From positions 1 through 64,000 of the forward strand of contig NZ_JAGQEE010000008.1 of NCBI RefSeq assembly GCF_018304945.1: a DNA stretch of 64,000 bases, given 5' to 3'. Position numbers and translations under genes: made by a program. This document shows, one piece after another, positions 1-8,232 of this stretch (position 1 is its first letter; the number at the start of each line of letters is the position of its first letter). The notes under the pieces were generated by a model. It was not told the DNA's origin. It worked only from the letters and a program-made list of their open reading frames with translations, and made no database searches. The stretch comes from Collimonas humicola. GTDB taxonomy: Bacteria; Pseudomonadota; Gammaproteobacteria; Burkholderiales; Burkholderiaceae_D.

Positions 1-96
1 CCGAAGGCGAGTTTTGCCCCTCACCCGGCTGGCGCGCGCCGGATTTGGGGACCCGACCGAAGGGAGGGCAACGGCTTTGCGGTCGCCTTTTCTTTG

Positions 97-130
97 CTTA
101 CTTTCTTTTGGCGAAGCAAAAGAAAGTGAG
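97..130. repeat. Hairpin in REP-like intergenic block
   Basis: Imperfect 14-bp inverted repeat: arm 97-110 (cttactttcttttg) faces 117-130 (caaaagaaagtgag) with a 6-nt loop and one mismatch. It lies in a non-coding stretch of about 300 bp at the left edge. From general knowledge, similar intergenic blocks recur in many beta- and gammaproteobacterial genomes. No second copy was noticed in this window, so the repeat status is inferred. Confidence 0.45.
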
Positions 131-229
131 CGGCTGCCGGGCCGCCCCCGGCTTGCATCCACGGAGCAGCAACCGTTTTAGCAACCCTCAGACCGTTCTT
201 AGCTTGCCAAGACCTGCACTCCGTAGAAC

Positions 230-292
230 GTCAAATGGGGTCAGAGTAATTTTCGCAAAAACCGCGAAAAAAAAACTCTGACCCCATTTGAC
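230..292. repeat. REP-like palindrome (18-bp perfect arms)
   Basis: Perfect 18-bp inverted repeat: arm 230-247 (gtcaaatggggtcagagt) and arm 275-292 (its exact reverse complement). An inner stem, 250-256 (ttttcgc) against 264-270 (gcgaaaa), makes it a long two-stage hairpin. The GGGGTCAGAGT core resembles the palindromes associated with REP-associated tyrosine transposases (RAYTs, IS200/IS605-like); that link is from memory. No RAYT gene is in the window. It ends about 15 bp past the stop codon of the downstream histidine-kinase gene, so it could also act as a terminator or 3' mRNA stabiliser. Confidence 0.6.
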
Positions 293-308
293 TGCGTCGC
301 GGGTGAAT

Positions 309-1682
309 TTAGCTTAAGGCAGGCAAACGCAAGGTCACTTCCAGGCCGCCCGCAGGGTGGTTTCGCAACTGCAAAGTAGCGCGGTGATTCTCCGCGATAT
401 TGCGCGCAATCGTCAGCCCAAGCCCGGTGCCGCCAGTATCCCGCGACCGCGAAGTCTCCAGCCGGAAGAACGGATCAAACACCGTCTCCAGCAATTCCGC
501 AGGAATCCCCGCCCCGCCATCCCGAATCCGGATCACGATATCCGCCCCCTCCCGCCCCAGCTGCAAACGCGCATAACGCCCGTACTTGGTCGCGTTATCC
601 ACCAGGTTAGTCAGGCAACGCCGCAAAGCATTAGGCTGCGCCACGATCGAAGCCCGGGTGCGCCCCTCCAGCGTGACATCCTGCCGCGCATCCACCGCAT
701 CGGCACAGACGCTGTCAAGCAGGGAATCGATATCCAGCTTCTGCATCGCCTCCGCCGAATCCATGCTGCGCGCCAGATCCAGCCCCTCGCGCACCATGCT
801 CTGCATGACCGCCAGGTCCTCCAGCAATTTCTGGCGCAACTCGCCGTCGCCCACTTTTTCCAGGCGCAGGCGCAAACGCGTCAAAGGCGTCTGCAAATCA
901 TGCGTGATCGCTGCCAGCATGTGAGTGCGATGCTGGATCTGCCGCTTGATGCGCGCCTGCATGGCATTGAAAGCGGTCGCAGCCTGCCGCACTTCGGTAG
1001 GCCCGCTTTCATCCAGCGGCGGCCGGTCGATATCGCTGCCCAGTTCGCCGGCGGCATTCGCCAGCAGCTGGATCGGCCGCGCCGTCATCTTGGCGACGAT
1101 AAACGCCAGCACCGCGATCAGCACCATGAACAAGGCAAAATACAGCGAAGGAAAGGGCATGCCGGGTGGACGGCCGCCGGGCGCGCCGGGCTCGCGCATC
1201 ACGCGCAGCTTGACCTTCAGCACGGCGCCGTCCTTGAGGGCGACATACACCGCCTGGCATTCATCGAAATGCCGTGGATCCTGGCCCCTGCGTTCACGCA
1301 GCTTGCAATCCTTCTGCTTGACGACGGTCACGCGGCGTTCGCTGCCCAGCTTGGATTTTATCGCGCTCGTCAGCGAAGGGTTGTCGTTGACCGTCGGTTC
1401 GGTTTCGTTGACCAGGCTCGATTCGAGGCCGAATTTTTCACTGGTCTGCAGCACGATGCTGCGCGTATCGGGACCGACATTGTCGATTGAAATGACGATC
1501 TGTTCGATGCGGTCGGCAATCCGCGATTCGTACCATTCCTTGAAGTTCTTGCGCCGCTCGCTATCCGCCAGCCAGCCGGTGCTGCCGACCGCAACCAGGA
1601 TCCCAGCCAGCAGAATCAGGAATACCCGGTTCGCCACCGAGCCAAAGAAATTTCTCACTGACAGTAGTCCTTTTTCTACCAC
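309..1682 (-). CDS. Sensor histidine kinase (EnvZ-type)
   Basis: Inner-membrane sensor kinase of 457 aa, partner of the response regulator 31 bp upstream in the same operon. It has TM1 at about 19-38, a periplasmic sensor segment of about 140 residues, TM2 at about 180-197, a HAMP linker at about 198-250, and a HisKA dimerisation helix with phospho-acceptor H261 in ITHDLQTPLTRL. The ATPase domain shows the N box (LVDNATKYG), G1 (DGGAGIP) and G2 (GGTGLGLTIA). All catalytic boxes are intact. The H box is EnvZ-like rather than BaeS-like. The signal is unknown; the neighbouring Spy-like and RND efflux genes suggest envelope or toxic-compound stress (inference). Confidence 0.9.
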   Translation of the reverse strand: MVEKGLLSVRNFFGSVANRVFLILLAGILVAVGSTGWLADSERRKNFKEWYESRIADRIEQIVISIDNVGPDTRSIVLQTSEKFGLESSLVNETEPTVNDNPSLTSAIKSKLGSERRVTVVKQKDCKLRERRGQDPRHFDECQAVYVALKDGAVLKVKLRVMREPGAPGGRPPGMPFPSLYFALFMVLIAVLAFIVAKMTARPIQLLANAAGELGSDIDRPPLDESGPTEVRQAATAFNAMQARIKRQIQHRTHMLAAITHDLQTPLTRLRLRLEKVGDGELRQKLLEDLAVMQSMVREGLDLARSMDSAEAMQKLDIDSLLDSVCADAVDARQDVTLEGRTRASIVAQPNALRRCLTNLVDNATKYGRYARLQLGREGADIVIRIRDGGAGIPAELLETVFDPFFRLETSRSRDTGGTGLGLTIARNIAENHRATLQLRNHPAGGLEVTLRLPALS

Positions 1683-1713
1683 GCGGCCGTCGCGATTGGA
1701 TCATGCAGCCGCA

Positions 1714-2436
1714 TCACGACTCTACTGTCACGGCGGTGGCCAGCACATAGCCTTCGTTGCGCACGGTCTTGATGATCACCGGCGTGCGGGCATCGTCGCC
1801 CAGCTTCTGGCGCAGGCGGCTGATCTGGATGTCGACCGAACGGTCGAAAGGATCGGATTCGCGGCCCTGGGTCAGCTCCAGCAGCTGGTCGCGGTTCAGC
1901 ACCCGGTTCGGATGATCGAGGAACACCTTGAGAATGCGATATTCCGCGCCCGACAGAGCCACCACCAGGCCGTCATGGTTGACCAGATGACGCGCGATCA
2001 GGTCCAGCGTCCAGTGGCCGAACTGGATCTGCTGGGCTTCCGGCGACACCATATTCGGCGGCAAGGCTTGAGTGCGGCGCAACACGCTGCGGATGCGGGC
2101 AAACAGTTCGCGCGGCTCGAACGGCTTCGACAGATAGTCGTCGGCGCCCATTTCCAGGCCCAGGATGCGGTCCAGCGGCTCGCCGCGCGCGGTCAGCATG
2201 ATCACCGGGATATTCGAATCGGCGCGCAGGTTGCGGCACAGCGTCAGGCCGTCTTCGCCGGGCAAGGTGAGATCCAGCACCACCAGGTCGACCCGTGTTT
2301 CCGCCAGCACTTTGCGCATGTCGCTGCCGTTGGTCGCCATCAGGGTGCGGAAGCCGTTGGCATCCAGGTATTCGGCCAGCAAAGTCCGGATTTCGTGGTC
2401 GTCGTCGACCACCAATATATGAGCAGCGGTTTCCAT
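1714..2436 (-). CDS. OmpR-family response regulator
   Basis: DNA-binding response regulator of 240 aa. The receiver domain (about 5-118) has the acidic pocket VVDDD, phospho-acceptor D55 (LVVLDLTLPG) and conserved K104 (YLSKPF). The C-terminal winged helix (about 140-235) ends in the typical DVQI-like/RLRQKLGDD and TVRNEGYVL motifs. It is the first gene of a two-gene operon with the kinase and is divergent from a Spy/CpxP-like gene across a 366-bp spacer. Likely targets, by position and by analogy with BaeR, are that gene and the mdtABC-nodT operon; no binding site was identified by eye. Confidence 0.92.
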   Translation of the reverse strand: METAAHILVVDDDHEIRTLLAEYLDANGFRTLMATNGSDMRKVLAETRVDLVVLDLTLPGEDGLTLCRNLRADSNIPVIMLTARGEPLDRILGLEMGADDYLSKPFEPRELFARIRSVLRRTQALPPNMVSPEAQQIQFGHWTLDLIARHLVNHDGLVVALSGAEYRILKVFLDHPNRVLNRDQLLELTQGRESDPFDRSVDIQISRLRQKLGDDARTPVIIKTVRNEGYVLATAVTVES

Positions 2437-2802
2437 ATGCTTGATTATCCTAGTAGCTGCAGTAAGACCGGAAGTACGGCCAATCCAAAATTCAGGCTAT
2501 CCATGCCGGCCATCGCCGTTGATAACGATGCTGGCAAGACAAACTATAACCGATACATAACGACTGCAAATCGACAACAAGTATTTGCCGTTTTCAGGAT
2601 TATGGCAAGCCGGCGCAAGAAAGACGATAGTAATTTGTATATTGGCATATCCGCCTCGCATCCCGACACTTTAGGATACAAAGCAAACTTGAGGCCATAC
2701 AAGCAGATACAAAGCTTGGACTCTATGAAAAACCGGCGACACACCAGCGCGTTCCAATGCGAACTGTGCAGATTGCACTCACATTCATAGAAGGACTCCA
2801 CC
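2437..2802. promoter_or_regulatory. Divergent intergenic region (regulator / spy-like)
   Basis: A non-coding 366-bp spacer between the two start codons, richer in A/T than its surroundings at about 2520-2740. It must hold the promoters of both the two-component operon (minus) and the Spy-like gene (plus). The latter has a clear Shine-Dalgarno (AAGGA) 7 nt before its ATG. I could not assign a -35/-10 pair or an OmpR-type direct repeat with confidence. Confidence 0.5.
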
Positions 2803-3309
2803 ATGTTCAAGCTTCGCAAACAATTACTGATCGGCGTGACCGCATTGAGCATCGCCGCCATGGGCCTGAGCGCCCACGCCCAGACCGACGGCGCCAGGAA
2901 GGGCCCGCCGACACCGGAACAGCAAGCCAAATTTGCCGACCACATGGCAAAAATGCAGGCCAAATGGCATGACGACCTGAAGATCACCGCAGCGCAGGAA
3001 TCCGCCTGGCAAACCTTCATCGGCAAGATCAAGCCGGTCAGGCCGGCCGAGCCGCCAAAGCGTCCAAGCAAGGAGGAGTGGGACAAACTGACAGCGCCGG
3101 AACGCCTGGACCACCGGATGGAATTCCTGAAACGTGCTGAAACCCGCCTGGCCGAGCATACCGCCGCAGTCAAGGAATTCTATGCCGTCCTGACGCCGGT
3201 GCAGCAAAAGGTCTTTGACGAGCACTTCAAGCAGCTGGAAAAACGCCGCTTCGGCCATCACGGCTCCCACCGCGGCGGCCCTGACAGCGCTCCGGAAGGC
3301 CGCCCATAA
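2803..3309 (+). CDS. Spy/CpxP-family periplasmic protein
   Basis: A secreted protein of 168 aa: signal peptide 1-25 with an AHA-Q type cleavage site, then an all-helical, charged mature part containing one clear LTxxQ-type motif (LTPVQQKVFDEHF) near residue 130. The tail is rich in H, R, G and P. The LTxxQ family includes Spy, CpxP and metal-resistance sensors such as ZraP/CnrX. Spy-type members act as ATP-independent chaperones in the periplasm. Position beside a divergent two-component system and before an efflux operon fits an envelope-stress-induced role. The His-rich C-terminus leaves a metal-binding alternative open. Confidence 0.8.
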   Translation: MFKLRKQLLIGVTALSIAAMGLSAHAQTDGARKGPPTPEQQAKFADHMAKMQAKWHDDLKITAAQESAWQTFIGKIKPVRPAEPPKRPSKEEWDKLTAPERLDHRMEFLKRAETRLAEHTAAVKEFYAVLTPVQQKVFDEHFKQLEKRRFGHHGSHRGGPDSAPEGRP

Positions 3310-3344
3310 CGCGTGAGCCGGACCCCGCCTGCCGGGCATATGGC

Positions 3345-3392
3345 GAAGCCGTAGACGTTGCGCGCATCACAAGCGCGCAACCCTGCGGCTTC
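3345..3392 (+). other. Nested hairpin downstream of the spy-like gene
   Basis: Two nested perfect stems: outer 3345-3351 (gaagccg) with 3386-3392 (cggcttc), and inner 3357-3365 (gttgcgcgc) with 3373-3381 (gcgcgcaac). It starts 36 bp after the spy-like stop codon. There is no strong T-run, so it is a weak terminator candidate or an mRNA 3'-end stabiliser. The rest of 3310-3631 has an AT-rich part (about 3475-3550) likely to contain the efflux-operon promoter. Confidence 0.4.
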
Positions 3393-3631
3393 ATCATTTA
3401 CTGCCCTGCAATTGGCGCGCGGCAGCGCCAATTGCCGTTGGCATTGCATGCCGATACACTGCCAGAAGCCGTTCATTAAATTGAAACAATTTCTAATAAA
3501 TACACACGGCGGTAAAATTTACTCGCTAAACTCATGTAATTACACTTCAACAATCTGCTGATTCCTGATTTCTGGTTCCAGCGGATCCATGCATTGCATC
3601 CGACCACACTCTGACCGACCTCCTGCCTGCG

Positions 3632-5047
3632 ATGACTACTACACCGACTCCAAAAATCGACCAACCTAGCCAGCTCCGGCCTGCCCGGCTTCCCAACCAG
3701 CGCCAGGGCGGATTTCAGCGCAGCTGGCTGTGGCTGGTTGCTGTCGCGGTGCTGGCCGTGGCAGCCTACCTGATCTGGGGCCGTACCCATCCGGCCGCAG
3801 ACGCCGCCGCAGGAAAACAGGACCAGGCGGGGCAGGCCGCAAACGGCGGCGCCAAAGGCGGCGGCAAGGGCGGCAAGCGCGGCGCCTTCGCCGGCGCCGG
3901 CGGACCATTACCGGTCGGCGTTGCGGCCGCCAAGAGCGGCGATATCAATATCTATATTTCGGGACTGGGCAGCGTCACTCCCGAAGCCACGGCCGTGGTC
4001 AAGAGCCGGGTCGACGGCCAATTGATGAAATTGCATTTCCAGGAGGGCCAGGTGGTGAAAGCCGGCGCCTTGCTGGCCGAACTGGATCCGCGCCCTTACC
4101 AGGTGGCCGTGATGCAGGCCGAAGGCCAGCTGGCCAAGGACACCGCCTTGCTGAAGGCAGCGCAAATCGACCTGCAGCGCTACCGCACCTTGCTGGCCCA
4201 GGATTCTATCGCCAGCCAGCAGGTCGACACCCAGGCGGCGCTGGTCAAGCAGTATGAAGGCACGGTCAAGTCGGACCAGGGTTCACTCGAAAGCGCCCGC
4301 CTGCAGCTGACCTACTCGCGCGTCACCGCGCCGATCGGCGGCCGCCTCGGCCTGCGCCAGGTCGACCTTGGCAACGTGGTGCACTCCAGCGACGCCAACG
4401 GCATCGTCATCATCACCCAGCTGCAGCCGATCACGACCGTGTTCAGCATCCCGGAAGATAATATTCCCAGCGTCATGAAGCAGATCCAGGCCGGCAAGAA
4501 ACTGCCGACCGACGTCTGGGACCGCGACCAGAAGAACAAGCTCGACAGCGGCCACCTGCTGACCATCGACAACCAGGTCGACAGCACGACCGGCACCGTC
4601 AAGCTCAAGGCGGAAACGCCGAACGCCGACTACGCCCTGTTTCCCAGCCAGTTCGTCAATGCCCGCATGCTGCTCGATACCCGCAAGGACGCCATCGTGA
4701 TTCCGAACGCCGCCATCCAGCGCGGCGCCAAAGGTACTTTCGTGTATGTCGTCAAGCCCGACCATAGCGTCACCATCCGCCAGGTAACGGCCGGTCCGAC
4801 CGAAGGCGAATCGACCGCCATCGAGCAAGGCATCTCCATCGGCGAAACCGTGGTCATCGACGGCATCGACAAACTCAAGGAAGGCGCCAAAGTGGAACCT
4901 GTGGTGCGCGGCGGTCCGGCCGCGGCGACAGCCTCTGCCGACGGCTCCAGCGCTGGCGCGCACAAGGGCGGCCACCGCCGTCGCCAGGACGCCGCTGGCG
5001 ATGCGCCTGCCGCGCCCGCCGCAGCCAACAAGAGCAACAGCCAATAA
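3632..5047 (+). CDS. mdtA: RND efflux periplasmic adaptor (MdtA-like)
   Basis: Membrane-fusion protein of 471 aa that links an inner-membrane RND pump to an outer-membrane channel. It has a cytoplasmic N-tail, one membrane anchor (about 31-49), a Gly/Ala/Lys-rich linker (about 60-92), a split biotinyl-lipoyl domain around a coiled coil of about 60 residues, a beta-barrel domain and a C-terminal membrane-proximal domain. The last 45 residues are Ala/Gly/His/Arg-rich. It is the first gene of the operon, 22 bp before mdtB. No good Shine-Dalgarno precedes the ATG. Two adjacent different RND subunits match the heteromultimeric MdtABC type rather than AcrAB. Confidence 0.9.
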   Translation: MTTTPTPKIDQPSQLRPARLPNQRQGGFQRSWLWLVAVAVLAVAAYLIWGRTHPAADAAAGKQDQAGQAANGGAKGGGKGGKRGAFAGAGGPLPVGVAAAKSGDINIYISGLGSVTPEATAVVKSRVDGQLMKLHFQEGQVVKAGALLAELDPRPYQVAVMQAEGQLAKDTALLKAAQIDLQRYRTLLAQDSIASQQVDTQAALVKQYEGTVKSDQGSLESARLQLTYSRVTAPIGGRLGLRQVDLGNVVHSSDANGIVIITQLQPITTVFSIPEDNIPSVMKQIQAGKKLPTDVWDRDQKNKLDSGHLLTIDNQVDSTTGTVKLKAETPNADYALFPSQFVNARMLLDTRKDAIVIPNAAIQRGAKGTFVYVVKPDHSVTIRQVTAGPTEGESTAIEQGISIGETVVIDGIDKLKEGAKVEPVVRGGPAAATASADGSSAGAHKGGHRRRQDAAGDAPAAPAAANKSNSQ

Positions 5048-5069
5048 CCGGCCGTAAAGAACGGAACGC

Positions 5070-8000
5070 ATGAATCCCTCACGCCAGTTTATTCTCCGGC
5101 CGGTCGCCACATCCCTGTTGATGCTGGCGATTTTCCTGGCCGGTATCGTCGCCTACAAGCAGCTACCGCTTTCGGCCCTGCCGGAAGTGGACTACCCGAC
5201 CATCCAGGTGGTGACGCTGTATCCCGGCGCCAGCCCTGACGTCATGACATCGTCGGTGACGGCGCCGCTGGAGCGGCAGTTCGGCCAGATGCCGGGCCTT
5301 AACCAGATGTCGTCGACCAGTTCCGGCGGCGCTTCGGTCATCACGCTGCAGTTCAGCCTGGACCTGAGCCTTGATATCGCCGAACAGGAAGTGCAGGCGG
5401 CCATCAACGCCGGCGGCAACCTGCTGCCGTCCGACCTGCCGACGCCGCCGATCTACAACAAGGTCAATCCGGCCGACACCCCTATCCTGTCGCTGGCGAT
5501 CACCTCTAAGACCCTGCCGCTGCCGAAGGTCCAGGATCTGATCGACACCCGCCTGGCGCAAAAGATTTCGCAAGTGCCGGGCGTGGGCCTGGTCAGCCTG
5601 TCGGGCGGCCAGCGGCCTGCCGTGCGGCTGCAGCTGAATCCGCGCGCGATAGCCGCGCTGGGCCTGAATCTTGACGATGTCCGCACCGCCATCGGCAATG
5701 CCAACGTCAACCAGGCCAAGGGCAGTTTCGACGGCCCCTCGCGCGCCTCGACCATCGACGCCAACGACCAGCTGCGCTCAGCCGACGAATACCGCAACCT
5801 GATCATTGCCTACAAGAGCGGCGCGCCGATCCGCGTCTCCGATATCGCCGATGTCGTCGACGATGCCGAAAACGTGCGGCTGGCTGCCTGGGCCAACCAG
5901 TCGCCGGCGATCATCCTGAACATCCAGCGGCAACCGGGCGCCAACGTCATCGGCGTGGTCGACAGCATCAAGAAGATCCTGCCGAAACTGCAGGACACCC
6001 TGCCCGGCGCCATCGATGTCCAGATCCTGACCGACCGCACTACCACCATCCGCGCTTCGGTGTCAGATGTGCAGTTCGAACTGCTGCTGTCGATCGCGCT
6101 GGTGGTGATGGTGATTTTCCTGTTCCTGCGCAGCGTCCCCGCCACCATCATTCCCAGCGTGGCGGTGCCGCTGTCGCTGATCGGCACCTTCGGCGTCATG
6201 TACCTGACCGGATTTTCAGTCAACAACCTGACCCTGATGGCGCTCACCATCGCCACCGGCTTCGTGGTCGACGACGCGATCGTAATGATCGAGAATATCT
6301 CGCGCTATATCGAAGAAGGCATGAAGCCGCTGCAGGCGGCCTTGAAAGGCGCCGAGCAGATCGGTTTCACTATTATTTCCCTGACGTTTTCCTTGATTGC
6401 GGTGCTGATTCCGCTGCTGTTCATGGGCGACGTGGTAGGACGCCTGTTCCGCGAATTCGCCATCACGCTGGCGGTGGCGATCCTCATCTCGGCCGTGATT
6501 TCGCTGACGCTGACGCCGATGATGTGCGCCAGGCTGCTGCATCACATTCCGGAAGAAAAGCAAAGCTGGTTCTACCGCAAGAGCGGCGATTTCCTCGACA
6601 AGATCATCGCCCGCTACGGCGTCGCCCTGGAATGGGTGCTGCGCCATCAGTTCTCCACCCTGATCGTCGCCATCGGCACGCTGGTGCTGACCGCGGTGCT
6701 GTACATTTTCATACCGAAAGGCTTTTTCCCGGTGCAGGACACCGGCGTCATCCAGGGCATTTCGGAAGCCAGCCAATCGGTTTCCTTCTCCGCCATGGCG
6801 GAACGGCAGCAGGCGCTGGCGGCAGTGGTGCTGAAGGATCCGGCAGTCGAAAGCCTGTCTTCCTTCATCGGCATCGACGGCACCAACGCCACGCTCAACA
6901 GCGGCCGCATGCTGATCAACCTGAAGCCGCGCGACCAGCGCAACATGAGCGCCAGCGACATCATCCGCCGCCTGCAGCCGGAACTGGACCGCCAGGTCGG
7001 CGGCATCACGCTGTACATGCAGCCGGTGCAAGACTTGACCATCGAGGACAGCGTCAGCCGTACCCAGTATCAGTTCAGCGTCGAGGATGCCAATCCCGAC
7101 GAACTCAGCATCTGGGTGCCCAAGCTGATCGAACGCCTGCGCCAGATTCCACAGCTGGCCGATATCGCCAGCAACCAGCAGGATCTCGGCCTGCAAGCTT
7201 ATATCGCCATCGATCGCGATGCCGCTTCGCGCCTCGGCATCACCACCGCCGCGATCGACAATGCCTTGTACAACGCCTTCGGCCAGCGCCTGATCTCGAC
7301 TATTTATACCCAGTCGAACCAGTACCGGGTGGTGATGGAAGTGAAGCCGGAATTCCAGAAAGGTCCGGCGGCGCTGAACAGCATCTACCTGGTGTCGGGC
7401 AATGGCAACCAGGTGCCTTTGTCCAGCATCGCCACCATCGAAGAACGCACCTCGCCGCTGGTGATCAATCATATCGGCCAGTTCCCCGCCACCACGATTT
7501 CCTTCAACCTGGCGGCGGGAGCCTCGCTGGGCGACGCGGTCAAGGCGATCCATGCGGCGGAACTGGAAATCGGCTTGCCGGACAGTATCCAGACCAATTT
7601 CCAGGGCGCGGCGCTGGCGTTCCAAGCCTCGCTCAGCAATACCCTGATCCTGATCCTGGCGGCGATCATCACCATGTATATCGTGCTCGGCGTGCTGTAT
7701 GAAAGCTATATCCACCCGATCACCATCCTGTCGACGCTGCCGTCGGCCGGCGTCGGCGCCTTGCTGTCGCTGATGATCGCCGGCAGCGATCTCGGCATCA
7801 TCGGCATCATCGGGATTATCCTGCTGATCGGCATCGTCAAGAAAAACGCCATCATGATGATCGACTTCGCCCTGGATGCCGAGCGCAACGAAGGCAAGAG
7901 CCCGCGCGAGGCGATCTACCAGGCTTGCCTGCTGCGCTTCCGTCCTATCCTGATGACCACCATGGCGGCGCTGCTGGGCGCCCTGCCGCTGATGCTGGGC

Positions 8001-8225
8001 AGCGGCGTCGGCTCGGAACTGCGGCAGCCGCTGGGGATCACCATGGTCGGCGGCCTGCTGGTATCGCAGGTGCTGACCTTGTTCACCACGCCGGTCATCT
8101 ACCTGGCCTTCGACAACCTGGCGCGCCGCATGCGCGAACGCTTCGGCAACAAGGACGCCGGCAGCGACGAGGACCAGCATAATGACGAGGACGACGGCAC
8201 CACAGCGGAGCCGGTCAAGCCGTGA
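5070..8225 (+). CDS. mdtB: RND multidrug efflux permease subunit MdtB
   Basis: Inner-membrane proton-driven exporter of 1051 aa, the usual size for HAE1-type RND pumps. It has an N-terminal TM segment, two large periplasmic loops and two blocks of TM helices. The TM4 proton-relay motif [13 protein letters not shown] and the TM10 lysine ([14 protein letters not shown]) are present, so it should transport protons. The start motif [17 protein letters not shown] is typical of MdtB. It lies 7 bp before mdtC, which it resembles throughout, as expected for the duplicated MdtB/MdtC pair that forms a B2C trimer in E. coli. The C-terminal tail is acidic (D/E-rich). Confidence 0.93.
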   Translation: MNPSRQFILRPVATSLLMLAIFLAGIVAYKQLPLSALPEVDYPTIQVVTLYPGASPDVMTSSVTAPLERQFGQMPGLNQMSSTSSGGASVITLQFSLDLSLDIAEQEVQAAINAGGNLLPSDLPTPPIYNKVNPADTPILSLAITSKTLPLPKVQDLIDTRLAQKISQVPGVGLVSLSGGQRPAVRLQLNPRAIAALGLNLDDVRTAIGNANVNQAKGSFDGPSRASTIDANDQLRSADEYRNLIIAYKSGAPIRVSDIADVVDDAENVRLAAWANQSPAIILNIQRQPGANVIGVVDSIKKILPKLQDTLPGAIDVQILTDRTTTIRASVSDVQFELLLSIALVVMVIFLFLRSVPATIIPSVAVPLSLIGTFGVMYLTGFSVNNLTLMALTIATGFVVDDAIVMIENISRYIEEGMKPLQAALKGAEQIGFTIISLTFSLIAVLIPLLFMGDVVGRLFREFAITLAVAILISAVISLTLTPMMCARLLHHIPEEKQSWFYRKSGDFLDKIIARYGVALEWVLRHQFSTLIVAIGTLVLTAVLYIFIPKGFFPVQDTGVIQGISEASQSVSFSAMAERQQALAAVVLKDPAVESLSSFIGIDGTNATLNSGRMLINLKPRDQRNMSASDIIRRLQPELDRQVGGITLYMQPVQDLTIEDSVSRTQYQFSVEDANPDELSIWVPKLIERLRQIPQLADIASNQQDLGLQAYIAIDRDAASRLGITTAAIDNALYNAFGQRLISTIYTQSNQYRVVMEVKPEFQKGPAALNSIYLVSGNGNQVPLSSIATIEERTSPLVINHIGQFPATTISFNLAAGASLGDAVKAIHAAELEIGLPDSIQTNFQGAALAFQASLSNTLILILAAIITMYIVLGVLYESYIHPITILSTLPSAGVGALLSLMIAGSDLGIIGIIGIILLIGIVKKNAIMMIDFALDAERNEGKSPREAIYQACLLRFRPILMTTMAALLGALPLMLGSGVGSELRQPLGITMVGGLLVSQVLTLFTTPVIYLAFDNLARRMRERFGNKDAGSDEDQHNDEDDGTTAEPVKP

Positions 8226-8232
8226 TGACAGC

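Noticed and set aside
45-281. 78-codon open frame at the left edge
   Set aside because: Covers the hairpin block, including half of the REP-like palindrome; no ribosome site or plausible protein features.
357-1490. Long open frame antisense to the histidine kinase gene
   Set aside because: High-GC codon bias keeps antisense frames open; composition is Arg/Gln/His-rich and there are no domains or ribosome site. The kinase on the other strand is complete.
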